Positions 11,901 to 24,160 of a DNA stretch of 64,000 nucleotides are shown one piece after another. Within the stretch, counting starts at the first letter, position 1. Each line of letters opens with the position of its first letter. This DNA comes from Emydura subglobosa. Lineage: Eukaryota > Chordata > Testudines > Chelidae. Where the stretch lies: assembly GCA_007922225.1 (NCBI GenBank), contig ML680053.1, positions 19,330,694-19,394,693 on the forward strand, in the 5' to 3' direction. The notes under the pieces are model-generated. The model saw only the letters and a program-made list of their open reading frames with translations, did no database searches and had not been told where the DNA came from. A program made the position numbers and the translations under genes.

Positions 11901-14900
11901 CTGAGGGGATTGCCCAACTAATCTTCTGTCCATTCTCACCACCATCACAGCTTACTCGGCAGTCACACTGACATCAGTTGACCTCATCATGCTTGTCCAC
12001 TATTTTTTTTCCCCTCCCAGGAGGAGTAAAATTACAGAACAGATGTTAATGATGCTATCAGCAGCTTTAACTTTAGCTGGATTTTCAGTTGGAAATACCA
12101 CCAGGTTTGGAAGGGAGCAAGCAGGCTTGTCCTCATTCACCCACCGTTGTCCTAACCATGCAGTGGTTATGCAGAGAGCCATGTTGTGGCTCCTGGGTAG
12201 GAATGAAGAAGGTTGATATGTTGGCTCCCCAGCTCCCTTTTGCATTTTCATCTTTCTTTGGTCTCCCTCCACTCCTCACAGCAGTAAGGGGCCAAGGTCC
12301 CTTAGTGTATCTTTTCCATTAACTTGAGTTCCCAAATGTATTTCTGGACCTGTCCATTGTATCATACTAGTCAGTGATTCTGAATCTACCCAGATCTTTT
12401 TTTTTTTTTATTATCCTGAGTTGCATTTACCATGCAGCTCTCCACACTGAATTGTGCTAGCCACTTGTCAGCCCTAGCTTGTTATATTTTAGTCATGCTG
12501 CTCCTTTGTGTCGAAAGTGCCCCGTCCCCTGTGCACATGACTTGCTAAGACCCGTAAAAGTTGATACCATACTGTGTTTCATTTATTATAGTTAACTGTT
12601 ATATAGAGAACAAAATTATACCTAATACAGATTGTAGTGCCACTGCAAATGTACCTCTCTCCATCCTGAAACGCTTCCACTCACTAGTAACCTTTGTCTT
12701 CAATCTCCAAGAGTCTTTTATCCTTTGAAATAGCTTGCTCACTACACCCTGCCTTTTAACCTCATAAATGAAGTTTTGTGTAATAATCTTTCAAAAAAAT
12801 GTGATGTCTCTATAAATTATGGCTACTATGTTTCCCTTGCCCTCATCCCTTGATTTCACTGATTCTCAGAATGTTCTGTGGGGCTTATCTCATCCTTTTC
12901 ACATTATTCTGTCTTGAAAGAAATAATTAGACTTTATGTCCCAAATGAAAATGTTTTCTCTAATGAAGATGACGCTTTCTAGAAGAATATAGCTTTGAAA
13001 TCTTCTTTTTTTGCTGGTCTGTCATATAATGCTGTTTCATATAGCACTGAATATGTTAATATGTTTGAGATGGTTTGGGGTAGGTAGTTCAGTGGGCTGT
13101 CTTCAGGCCAGGGAATGTCTCTTCCTTTGTGGTTGTAAAGTCCTTAGCACATTTGAAGTGCAGTCTAAATAATACTTGCTTCAAGCCCTGTGTTGGCTCA
13201 CTTGCAGAAATGAGGTTGGTGATTATTATTGCTATCGGTGGTTATATTACTGGCTCCTTGTGCTGTGCATCAAGTTTAAACTGCTAGTCTGGGGTTTTCA
13301 AACGAACCTAAGGGAGTTAGACAGCTAATTCCCATTGGACTTCAATTCAGGAGTGTACAATTCATGGAAGTACAATTCCTTCCTTGTTCCCCCTTTCTCT
13401 GGTGGGTGAGGGAGTGAGTTTCTTCTTCCCACGTCTGGGTACATCTTACTTTTCTTTATGAGTCCACTGCTATAGGTGGATCCAAGGCTCTTCCCATTCC
13501 CCATCGCTCTCCAAAACTTCTCTGCAGGCAAAGGGGCATTTCAGTGAATAGCTCCATCTCTTCCTCACCACATCCCCCTGGCAGAGTTTTCAGCTGAACA
13601 GCCCTTATTCAGTCAAGTAGGAGAGTAAGATTTACTCCCCCACATCTCCAGAAAGGCCATTATTACTGGCCAAAGATAGAATTACTGACTCACTTGAAGT
13701 GGAGGAATTTAAATGGAGAGAGGGGCTAATGGTTTGGGGGACTAGCATAGAAGGTCATTGATTCAATCTCCATTTAGACTTGTAAAAAAACCCACATAGC
13801 TGGCCCAATTTGACTGATGTGACTGGCAATTTCTATTAGTAAGTCCCAGAAGTGCAACAGGAAACGGTCTGGATTGAGGTTCATTGGCAACAAGGTCAAA
13901 AAAAAAAAAAAAAGCTTGTAAAATGCCAGCCTCTACCCTGGTCTTTTCCCCTTTCTGGCCCTAAGAACCAACATTTTCATTCACAAACAATTTGAAAAGT
14001 ATTATTTTCCTTGGCACATTGTTCAGTGTGAAATGACACGGTGCTGGCTTAATCCATGAACAGCCAACAAAAACTGTCTGAAAATCCAGCTACCTTGTAA
14101 AAGGTGACTTTGCTAAATGGTTTAGTTACAGGTAATTCCTGATGAGGAATAAATGCAGATCAGAGGTAAAATGCTGCCCTCATATTCAAATGTTATTTAA
14201 CCATGAGAAAAATTACTCAAAAGTATCAAAATAACAGCCAGATGCTATATTATCATGCCTCAATTTGTATTCTGCCTATGGTCACTACAAAAGTGACAGC
14301 CATCTATATGGTCTTCACAATTCCTGTCTGTTTAGCAACATCATTAACTAGATTTCTTTTTTTTTTTTTACCTTTTGAATGTTTGGCATCATGTCAACAA
14401 ATGTGACAAAATAGTTAATGGAGATGGACAAATCAGCAATGACCCAGTTTCAACTCCATCCCTGTTTACGCTTTGTATTGGGAAGTAATGAAAGGCAAAG
14501 TAACTTGTCCTATTTCTCATTGTCATCCCTGAAAGGCAGCACTAACAGTTGTGACACATGTTTTATGCCAGGCTTGTTGTGCTCATTTACACCTTCCAAA
14601 GCACACGTTACTTCTGGCTTCAGTGCAGATTTGTCAGCAGCCCCCTGTTCTAACTAAAAATATGCCGTTTATGCTTTGATAAATAAAGCCAATTTGTAAG
14701 CTTCCACAAAACAGCTCAAATAATAGAGAAAAAGAACAAATGATCATCAAAGTTTGCCTGACTGCAGCTGTTTTCCAGACAGACTGATTTAATTTTTTTT
14801 ATGGGGACTTATGAAAAACGTCCAGCAGAAACGAACAACAAATATGTAGCCAGAACCAAAAGGAAGTTAGTGCAGAGTCTGCTTTCCTTTCCATAAGGTG

Positions 14901-15895
14901 TGTGGCTTATGCCTGTCTTTTGGAATCTGTAACAAAGAGAAAATTAGCTGTTGGCCTCAGGCATAATTTGCTTGCCACCCATCACTAATGGGGAAAAAAT
15001 TGAAAACCTAATCATTCAGCAGGAATAAGAGCTTTGGTGTTGATTTTTTTCTCCCTTTTCATTTCTGAAAAGCTAAGAGCTGAGATTTAAATCACAGACT
15101 AGGTCACAAAGCTGTTGAGTCGATGTCATTGAAATTCCCCCAAGAGTTAGTATCTTGCAGCTCAGCTTAGACCTAGTTCAAAGATCACTTTGCCAAACAG
15201 CAAATTCAGAGAATATGGAATACCATGTTCAGAAAGGGTTACTGAACATAATAACTATTGCTTATGTCCGGATTTGCCCTGTCAAAGAACAGAATCTGCT
15301 AATGGTGTTTTTCTGTGCCCTGACATGTACCTCATATATACCAGAATTTTAAATCATCTGAAAGAAAAATTGTGCCTACATGGCTGTCTCATCATAATCA
15401 TGCAATATATTTTATCTGAGTTTAGTGCACAATATATTTTAGGGAGTTTTGGGACATCACAGGTGTGTGAAGTATATTTCCATCAGAGGTTGGAAAAGTA
15501 AGATAAATGGTGAAATACTAGTTTTTCTTTTTTAATTCACCAGTATAAATGACACTTAGCTGAATTTTAATAGGGGCGGGAGTGGGGAGGGTGAATTCAA
15601 ACTGTTGCAAAATTCTAGACTTTTGCTGCAACATGAAGGCCCAATCCAACTTCCTCTTAAGTCTTTAGTGGGAGCTGGATCAGATCCCTAGAGAAGAGTC
15701 TGCCTGCTGACTTTTCTATTCCCTTTGCAAATCCTCTGCACCCTGCTACTAAAACTGAAGGGTTGCTGGTCCTAAGATGGTTACTGGTATTTCAAAACTA
15801 CTAACCACAAATAAGCATTTATTTTAAATTTTAAAAAATGACCATATTCCCTTATTTCACTTAAGGTGTAGGTGACTGTGAGGTGATGCATTAAT
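8907..15895. other. Intron stretch without recognised elements
   Basis: Seven kilobases of AT-rich intronic sequence. I see short poly-T or poly-A runs (for example near 12397, 13900 and 14357) and brief matches to the dispersed 'gacttcagtggg' motif (about 11205). There is no intact gene, LTR, LINE or RNA gene. Open frames here are short and have no family resemblance. Confidence 0.5.
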
Positions 15896-16239
15896 GCAAA
15901 GGTGGCCCCTGCCCAGCCAAACAGGGGGCGTGGCTACAGCTCACTCAGCTCAGCGGGGGTGTCAAGCCAGACAAGGTTAGGGTTTGCTGACTATGACAGT
16001 GCCCTGAGCTCCTTCCTGCTTTCCTTCGAGCCTCGGCAGGCTCTTCAGTCAGTTGGTCTGTTTGCTCCTTGCTGGGGTGTTGTCCAGGGCAGCTCTCTAG
16101 CGATCTGCTGACAGGAGTTCCTTTCTCCTGCCTGCTCACCCCACTGTTAGCCACTCTTCTGCTTACCAGCCCTTTTATCCTTCCATCAGCTGTTAGATGC
16201 CAATCAGCAGTGGCTGGCAAGACCTGTATTAACCTTTTG
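15896..16239 (-). repeat. LTR-like fragment, minus orientation
   Basis: A GC-rich block with sharp edges. Read on the minus strand it contains a TATA-like 'ggataaaagggctgg' followed by purine-rich 'gagcaggcaggagaaagg', a layout like Gypsy or retrovirus-type LTR promoters. It abuts the truncated 5' end of a CR1 at about 16240. No paired LTR, TG/CA ends or poly(A) signal could be confirmed. It could equally be a different GC-rich repeat. Confidence 0.35.
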
Positions 16240-16935
16240 GCAGCAGTTCTGCAGAAAAGGACTTGGGAGTTACAGTGGTCAAGAAGCTGGATATGAATTA
16301 ATAGTGTTCCCTTATTGCCAAGAAGGCTAACAGCATATTGGGCTGCATTAGTAGGAGTGATGCCAGCAGATCAAGGGAAGTGATTATTCCCCTCTATTTG
16401 GCACTGGTGAGGCCACAGTTGGAGTATTGTGTCCAGTTTTGGGCCCCCCACTACAGGAAGGTTGTGGACAAATTGGAAAGAATCCAGTGGAGGCCAATGA
16501 AAATGATTAGGGGGCTGAAGCACATGACTTATGAGAAGAGGCTGAGAGAACTGGGCTTATTTAGCCTGCAGAAGAGAAGAGTGAGAAGGGATTTGATAGC
16601 AGCCCTCACCCACTTGAAGGGGGATTCCAGGGAGGATGCAGCCAGGCTGTTCTCAGCGGTGGCAGATGACAGAACGAGGAGCAATGGTCTCACATTGCAG
16701 TGGGGGAGATCTAGGTTGAATATTAGAAAAAACTTTTTCACTAGGAGGTTGGTGAAGCACTGAATGGGTTACCTAGGGAGGTGATGGAATTTCCATCCTT
16801 AGAGGTTTTTAAGGCCTGGTTTGATAAAGCCCTGGCTGGGATGATTTAGTTGGAGTTGGTCCTGCTTTGAGCAGGGGTTGGACTATATGACCTGCTGAGG
16901 TCCCTTCCAGCCCTAATATTCTATGATTCTATGAC
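16240..16935 (+). mobile_element. CR1 LINE, 5'-truncated, 3' end intact
   Basis: It encodes the C-terminal part of CR1 ORF2, after the RT palm: 'AEKDLG' region, [39 protein letters not shown], and DRTRSNG. The clean frame runs 16338-16763 and ends where a single-base loss in the 'KHWNGLP' segment creates a stop. The 3' end carries two ATTCTATG octamers (16918-16933), the hallmark of avian and reptilian CR1. It is dead by 5' truncation. It closely resembles the copy at 51884-52911. Confidence 0.93.
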
Positions 16936-17201
16936 TCTGTATGCTCTATGGCAATGGAATATAGGGTTTTGCCCTACATTTATACATTACCTTTATTTGG
17001 ACCAACTCCATTTGAGACTCCATTGCCAAAGAGCATTCAATAGTGTTTAATTTTGCTTTCCTGTCAATAATTGCTTTTTTTTTTTTTTTTTGCAATTGGG
17101 ATGAAAGAACTAAGACCGATTAATCTTCCTTTTGTTAGCACACCTATTGTTCAGACTTTTACTGTCTCTTTTTAGTGGTGCAGATAGTTGTTCAAGAAGA
17201 T

Positions 17202-17844
17202 ACAAGAGATGGCAAGCATAAACTTTCATGGGCTTCAGCCCACTTTCTCAGATGCAGCTGGTAGAAATAATACAGCAAATATTGGCAATATATATAGGAA
17301 GCAACATATACATATCCAAAGGCATAGACAACAATGGGGTAGATGGATGAAAGCCGGGTACTTGAGGCCTAGTGAGAATGGGTGATCAGAGCAAATTACT
17401 TCTTGTAATGAGATAGCCATTCCAAATCCCTGTTTAAACCCAGTTTGAATGTGTCAAATTTGCAGATAATTCCTAACTCAGCGGTTTCTCTTTGAAGTCT
17501 GTTTTTGAAAATTTTTTGTAGAAGTACAGCAACTTTCAGGTCAGAGACAGTGTGTCCTGGAGATTGACGTGTTCTCCCACTGGTTTATGGATGTTATTAT
17601 ATTAGGCCTTAAGTACCCGGCTTTCATCCACCTACCCCATTCTTGTCTTTGCCTTTGGATATGTATATGTTGCCAATATTTGCTGTATTATTTCTACCAA
17701 CTGCATCTGAGGTAATGGGCTGAAGCCCACAAAAGCTTATGCCTGCTGAAATTAAATTTGTTAGTCTTTAAAGTGCTACAGAACTCTCGTTGTTTTTGCT
17801 GTATACAGACTAACACGGCTACCCCTCTGGAACAAGAGATGGCA
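17202..17844 (+). mobile_element. Penelope-derived foldback element with 13-bp target duplication
   Basis: The element itself spans 17215-17831. It is bounded by perfect direct repeats ACAAGAGATGGCA (17202-17214 and 17832-17844). Its left arm (17215-17370) is the inverted complement of 17604-17742. Shared words are 'gcataaactttcatgggc' against 'gcccacaaaagcttatgc', and 'gaaagccgggtactt' against 'aagtacccggctttc'. The 3' part ends 'cagactaacacggctac', the same terminal motif seen (inverted) at 20082 in the coding Penelope-like element. It has no RT or endonuclease. Inverted terminal copies of this kind are known for Penelope-like elements. Confidence 0.85.
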
Positions 17845-19599
17845 GCCATTCATGAACTCTCAAGAATGATCACAGTTCCCTCAATCCATTTTAAATGTTC
17901 AAACACTCATTTCCCAGGAATCTGAGCAGTTTTTCTATGCAGCTTCTAGCTAGCAGCCTTTGTGGCGTATGAACACTGTACATATAAGTGAGAGAGATTG
18001 TGTTTGTGACCAGTGTTACATAATGAAGTCCTGAATAGTTTTTATATTTAAAAGCATGCAGGCTTTCCTGCTTGTTTTTTACATTAAAGAAATATCAGGC
18101 CGTGGCATTCCTATTTTGCAATTAAGCACATGGGATTTCAATCTTTGCTCAGTAAGAAGGGAAGGAAGTGTTTAGTGAGACTGTTTAAAACTTTGTTAAA
18201 GGAGCAGTCACCTTAAATATTTTTGAAATTGACTAATTTTAGTAAAATTCTATCTTCCTTTCTCTCCACTGATGTTTAGAAGGGTGCTTGAGATAAACAT
18301 GAGAGCACCACCACCAGACACTACAGTGGTGCCAGCTTTCATGATATTTGTTGTTTTTCTTGAGGCCCCAGCTCCTGAAATAATGTAATTACATGAAAAT
18401 TCCAGCTTTCATTTTTAAAAGAAAAAAGTGTGTAGGCCTTGTGGCTGCAGAGAAAAGCTTCAAAATGTGACCAAAGCGCATCCTAAAGGTTCTAAAACAA
18501 GGCAAGTAAATAGAACACAAAAAATTATCATTTTAAAAAACTCATGATTTTTAAGATGTTTATGATTTTTGGAGTCTGACTCATGATTTTTTAACACATT
18601 GAGTGGGCAGTACTATACTCAGCCTCACCTTTTTTCCTTCTCTCCTTTCTCTCTATACCCAAATACTCTTAACTTTCAGTTTCATCAGTGTTGCTGCTGT
18701 TAATGGTAAACACTCTCCTTCACACCCTTGGGAAGGTTGTGTGTTATCAACAAAACCACAACACTGACTATGCAGAAAGTAAGTCAACGGAGACAATAGA
18801 GACAAATATTATTTTTTAATCTTTCAACTACCATAACTTTAAGGGTTACTTGTAAGCATCATAGGTACGATATTTTCAGATGGAAATGTGCTTTTCAAGT
18901 TGTTAATGTCCCTTTAAAGCTTGCTTATCTCAAACTCCAGACAAATGGTTATGAGGCAAGCACTGTGTGTGAAAGATTCCACATCCTCAAATGAGGTAAG
19001 TGGGAAAGTGACAGCTCAGGTTTCCTCCTCCTATTTTCAGCCTATTTTGGTGTTACTTTCACACTCTAGTTCTCCAATACAGGGAGTCGAGCAGCAAAAA
19101 CCAGAGAAATCTAAACTTGATTGACATTTCTTAGCTAAAAATAAAAATTAAAAAAAACAAGCAGGAAAAGAATCTTAATTTTATTCAAAAACTACAACTA
19201 CAACAATAAAAAGTTAGAAGGCTACTTTCACCAACCATAACTTAGTATGAAAAGGGCACAAGCAGAAATAAAATTTTTTCCTTTGCATTTCACCTTTAAA
19301 ACTTGCACTTTTCCTTTGTGGAAAACATCTTGTTCCATGTGGAATCCTAATTCTAAACATCACCAGCCAAACTATGACAGCCACAGTAAAAATACTTTGA
19401 GCAGCACACTGAGAGACCACATAAAATTCCAGATAAAACAACAAATTCTATTCTAAAGTAAATAAATTCTATTTTATTTCTTATGTGATAGATACAGGTT
19501 CACAAGCTAATATAATTTCAGAATAAATTATAAAAAGTCTGAAAGTGAAACATGTAGTAAGGGAACAAAATACATATTAATTTACAATCTTATAGCAGT
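17845..19599. other. Intron stretch without recognised elements
   Basis: AT-rich sequence between the Penelope foldback and a Gypsy fragment. A short interspersed poly-A and 'ttttaagatg' rich zone lies near 18420-18600. No exon, RNA gene or transposon terminus was recognised. Confidence 0.45.
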
Positions 19600-20075
19600 G
19601 AAAAAATTCCTGTTATAGGTATTTGTGAATTACAGGTCATTGTTAAAGATAATTCAGAAGACATAGTACTTAAGGGACAAGGCATTTTTATTTTAGGTTT
19701 AGAAACATGTTTAGCACTAAATCTAACTGGTAGAATTCAAACTATTCATGATTCTGAAACACCGGAAATAAAACATCAATTTGCACAATTATTCACTGAC
19801 TTTGGTAAATTGGATACAATATACGTAACATAGAGTTAAATGAAACAAAGAAACCAGTTATGCATGTAACTAGAAAAATAAGAAACAGGGTACAAAAGGA
19901 ATTGGAAAGGTTAGTTATAATTGGATTTAATTATTATGATAATTTAGATATAATTAAAAGAGGGGAAGAGCTGACTGAGTGGGTGAATTCATTAGTAATA
20001 CTGATAAAGAAAAGAAAGATGGGTTTTGTTTACATCCAAAAGACTTAAATAAGTATGTTGAAGTGACTAAATGCA
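19600..20075 (+). pseudogene. Gypsy-type pol fragment (protease end and RT start)
   Basis: The conceptual translation shows a retropepsin C-terminal signature (IFILGLETCLALNL). It then has the linker and start of a Ty3/Gypsy RT: RNRVQKELERL, then EELTEWVNSLVILIKK and a HPKDLNKYVE segment equivalent to the conserved 'DPxDLN' motif. Stops and frameshifts (for example after 19830 and 20048) break it. The RT stops abruptly at about 20075, where a Penelope-like element begins. A further piece of the same RT resumes at 23994. AT-rich codon use separates it from the other Gypsy element at 45-55 kb. Confidence 0.75.
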
Positions 20076-20649
20076 GTGTTGTTGTAGCCGTGTTAGTCCC
20101 AGTGTATAAGAGAGACATGGTGAGGGAGGTGTACTGTCTCTTATTGGACCAACTGCTGTTGATAAAAGAGATGAGCTTTCAGTCTTGCACAGAGCTGCTC
20201 TTCAGGTTTGGGAAATGTACTCAGAGTGTCACAACCAACAACAAGGTGGAACAGATTGTTTAGCATAAGTAGTTAACACATAGTTAAAGATAAAGTGGCC
20301 CATTAACAGCCCTCCAGTCATAAAGGTGAAAGAAAGGGGGGTAAGAACAATCTAACTGAACCAGTCCCTCCCCTCTCCCCCTTCTCCCCCCCTCCACACA
20401 CACACACATCCTTGCAATGGATGAAATCATACCCTTGATCATTACATTGATTGCATCAGGGAAAAAATTGGCATGAAGTCCTTAATAAACATCATATCCA
20501 CCACTGAGAGGACAGCTATACAGTCCCTGAAATTCAACCGCCAAGTGATCAAACCAGCAGACAAAGGGGATGCCGTCATAGTCCTTAACCACAATGACTG
20601 TTAGTGAGGCCAGCTGACAACTCTCTGTCACCACCTACTATAAGGAACT

Positions 20650-21131
20650 CAAAGAAGATCCCAATTCAACAACAAACGCTTCGCCCAAACCATGGGAATA
20701 GCCATGGGTACTAGGATGGATTCTCAGTATGCCAACCCCTTCATGGGCCACCTTGCGGAAGAATTTTTGGAAAAATTCACCATGAAACAATGATATACCT
20801 GAGATACATTGATGATATTTTCATGTTCTGGACAGATGAGCTAAACTCCCTCATAGATTTCCATCACAACTTCAACAACCATCATCTGTCCATTAAACTC
20901 TATCTAGGACACTCCCACACTAGTATCAACTTCTTGGATACTACAATCAGCTTCAACAATGGAACCTATAGATAACTATGTACAAGAAACCCATAGATCA
21001 CCACACCTTCCTTCACAGATCCAGTAGCCACCCCAAACACACCAAGAAATCTGTAATCTACAACCAGGCACTGAGGTACCATGTGCTCCAAGGAGAAATT
21101 CCAGGATTTACACCTTAACACACTTAAAACT
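20650..21131 (+). pseudogene. Penelope-like reverse transcriptase remnant
   Basis: Fragments in different frames include 'GIAMGTRMDSQYANPFMGHL' (about 20697-20756), followed by the catalytic box YIDDIFMFW (20805-20831) with its paired aspartates. It continues with INFLDTTISFNNGTY (about 20925-20972) and a 'HHTFLH' region. A stop follows GTYR, and a frameshift lies between the first two segments. The reading is cut at about 21131 by a CR1 insertion. Confidence 0.85.
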
Positions 21132-22971
21132 CATGTAAACTCAGGGGTTGTACAGTATGACTGGAGAATTGCTAACATAGTTCCTATTTTTAAGAAAGGG
21201 GAAAAAAGCGATCCAGGTAATTATAGGCCTATTAGTTTGATCTCAATAATATGCAAGGTCTTAGAAAAATATTTGAAAGAGAAAGTAGTTAAGGACATCG
21301 AGGCTAATGGTAATTGGGACAAAATACAACATGGTTTTACAAAAGGTAAATCATGCCAGACCAACCTGATCTCCTTTGAGAAGATAATAGATTTCTTACA
21401 CAAAGGGAATGCAGTGTATCTAATTTAACTAGATTTCAGTAAGGCATTTGATACGGTTCCACATGGAGAATTACTAGTTAAATCGGAAAAGATGGGGATT
21501 AATATGAAAATTGAAAGATAGATAAGGAACTGGTTTAAGGGAAGACTACAATGGGTCATTCTGGAAGGTGAACTGCCAGGCTGGAGGGAGGTTACTAGTG
21601 GAGTTCCTCAGGGATTGGTCTTGGGACCAGTCTTATTTAACCTTTTTATTACTGACCTTGGCACAAAAAGTGGGAGTGTGCTAATAAAGTTAATGGATAA
21701 CACAAAGTTGGGAGGTATTGCTAATACAGAGAAGGATCAGGATATCATACAAGAAGATCTGGATGACCTTGTAAATTGGACTAATAGAAAAAGGATGAAA
21801 TTTAATAGTGGAAAGTGCAAAGTCATGCATTTGAGGACTAACAGCAAACATTTTTGCTATAACCTGGGAACGCATCAGTTGGAAGTGACAGAGAAGGAGA
21901 AGGACCTGGGCATACAGGTTGATCACAGGATGACTATGTGTCGGCAATGTGTTGTGGCTGTGAAAAAAGCTAATATGGACCAAGGATGCATCAGGTGACG
22001 TATTTCCCGTAGAGATAGGGAGGTGTTAGTACTGTTATACAAAGTGCTGGTGAGATCTCATCTGGAATATTGTGTGCAGTCCTGATTCCCCATGTTTAAG
22101 AAAGATTAATTCAAACTGGAACAGTGCAGAGAAGGGTTATTGGAATGATATGAGGAATGGAAAACCTGCCTTATGAGAAGAGACTGAAAGAGCTTGGCTT
22201 GTTTAGCCTAACCAAAAGAAAGTTGAGAGGGGATATGATTGCTCTCTATCAATACATCAGAGGGATAAATATCAGGGAAGGAGAGGAATTATTTAAGTTC
22301 AGCGCCAATTTGGACACATAAACTAATGGAGATAAACTGGCCATCCGGAAGTTTAGACTTGAAATTAGATGATGGTTTCTAACCATCAGAGGAGTGAAGT
22401 TCTGGAATAGCCTTCCAAAGGGACCAGTGGGGGCAATAAACCTAGCTGGCTTCAAGACTGAACTTGATAAGTTTATGGATGGGATGGTCTGATGGGACAG
22501 CCTAATTTGGCATTTGACTGGCAATTGGCAAATGATCTTTGACTACTATTGGTAAATATGCCCAATGGTCTATGATGGGATGTTAGAAGGAGTTGGTTCT
22601 GAATTACTAAAGAGAATTTTTGCCAGGTATCTGGCTGGTGAGTCTTGCCCACATGCTCAAGGTTTAGCTGATCACCATATTTGGGGTTGGGAAGGAATTT
22701 TTCCCCCAGGGCAGCTTGTCAGAGACCCTGGTGTTTTTTTGCCTTCCTCAACAGCATGGGGCACAGGTCACTTGCTGGTGAATACTCTAGTGGAGTCTCT
22801 GAACCTTGTACTCTTTAAACCATTATTTGAGGACTTCAGTAACTCAATCATAGGTTAGGGTTCTATTACAGGAGTGGATGGGCAAGGTTCTGTGGCCTGC
22901 AGTGTGCAGGAGGTCATACTAGATGATCATAATGGTCCCTTCTGACCTTGAAGTCTATGAGTTTGAGTCTA
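21132..22971 (+). mobile_element. CR1 LINE nested in the Penelope-like element
   Basis: This is a 5'-truncated CR1 that starts within the RT. It encodes NSGVVQYDWRIANIVPIFKK and NYRPISLISIICKVLEK, then [41 protein letters not shown], and the C-terminal 'KDLGIQVDHRM' region. The usual active-site FADDTKL motif is altered to LMDNTKL. The 3' tail ends 'cttctgaccttgaagtctatgag' and lacks the ATTCTATG octamers. TAAAACT occurs at both edges (21125-21131 and 22972-22978), a possible target duplication. Stops at about 21428 and in the C-terminal half inactivate it. Confidence 0.92.
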
Positions 22972-23560
22972 TAAAACTGCCTTCACCAAAGAAGGACACT
23001 CCACAAGAGTGTTGCGTCATGGAACAGGTCACCCGAATGCCCCAAGAAAACTTGCCTCAATAAGGAAATGAAACCCGCTCCAACCACACACCCCTAATTG
23101 TCACCTACCATCCTACACTGGAACTCAGGTGGAGTATCATTAAACTATTGCAACCCTATATCCAATGGAGACCACATTCTGTAAGAAATCTTTTCTGAAC
23201 CCCCTCTTCTGGCTTTCAAATGAAGCCCCAGCCTTTCCAAGTTCATCATAAGAAATAAACTCCTCACAGTCCGGGACACACCAACTCAAAGCAGCACCAG
23301 ACCCTGCCAGATCAACAGATGCAAAAGCTGCAGACACATCTCCACTGCTACAATGATCAACATTCTCTCACAACACACCTTTCAAGATCCCTAGATCCTA
23401 CACATGCCTATCACAACATACTGTGTACCTTATGCAGTGCACTAAATTTCCCAATAACAACTTTGTGGGTGAAACCAGACAATCACTACACTCTTGAATG
23501 AACTCACAGAAGAAAATGATGGTCACCTCTGGGTGACCATTTTTCACAAAATTGTCAGGC
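22972..23560 (+). pseudogene. Penelope-like C-terminal region with GIY-YIG endonuclease remnant
   Basis: Penelope coding sequence resumes after the CR1, with 'VTYHPTLE' at about 23100. A GIY-YIG-like module follows at about 23410-23540. In one frame it reads NNFVGETRQSLHS (23453-23490), matching the conserved core around the catalytic Arg. Frameshifts and stops are frequent. The order RT then GIY-YIG identifies the element as Penelope-like and not another LINE. Confidence 0.78.
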
Positions 23561-23993
23561 TGTATCTGACACCTCATTCCTCATTCTCAAAGGAACACAT
23601 TGAACAGAGCACAACACATTCAAAAGTTGAGCCCGGGAGTTTAAATTCATAACTTTGTTACACACAGACTGAAATAGAGACACTGGATTTACAGCTTATT
23701 ACAACAATCTATAACCCACTAACAACCCCTCCCCTCAGCTGCCTTTTTTCCCCTCCCTTCCTTGCCCCCTATGACTGGAAAGGTGTTAATGGGCCACATC
23801 ATCTTGAATGGTCCCTTGAAGTATGTGTTAGCTACTTATGCTAAACAATCTGTTCCACCTTGTATTTAGTTGTGATACTCTGTGTACATTTTCCAGACCT
23901 GAAGAACTCTGCGCAACCTTGAAAATGTGTATCTCTCATCAACAGAAGTTGGTCCAATAAAAGCTATTACTTCACCCATCTTGTCTCTCTTAT

Positions 23994-24150
23994 GTTAAAA
24001 AGGTATTTCATAGAGCAGTACAAAATATTTTTTAAAATATAGATGCCACACAAGTGTACATATATGAAATAGTATGGGGAACAATTTTAGAGGAGCATGG
24101 TACAAGATTAAGTAAAGCCTTATCTATGATGCTAGGCAAAAGAAAGCTGA
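23994..24150 (+). pseudogene. Gypsy RT fragment downstream of the Penelope insertion
   Basis: Immediately after the Penelope end, one frame reads 'VFHRAVQNIF', then (after a shift) IVWGTILEEHGTRLSKAL. This corresponds to the Gypsy RT segment on both sides of the YxDD box, where 'VWGxTxxEHxxRL' is conserved. The residues that should lie between DLNKYVE at 20065 and this point are missing, so the Penelope insertion coincided with or followed a deletion of roughly 80 codons. Confidence 0.68.
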
Positions 24151-24160
24151 GCCAGCCCTC

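Larger units (their letters stand above)
20076..23993 (+). mobile_element. Penelope-like element with inverted terminal segments
   Basis: The left end 'gttgtagccgtgttagtccc' leads into a segment (about 20100-20330) whose reverse complement closes the element at about 23760-23993. Paired words are 'ttattggaccaac' with 'gttggtccaataa', and 'ggtggaacagattgtttagc' with 'gctaaacaatctgttccacc'. Between them lie remnants of a Penelope RT (YIDDIF) and a GIY-YIG endonuclease. Inverted terminal copies and this domain order are characteristic of Penelope-like elements. It lies inside a Gypsy fragment and is itself split by a CR1. Many stops show it is long dead. Confidence 0.88.
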
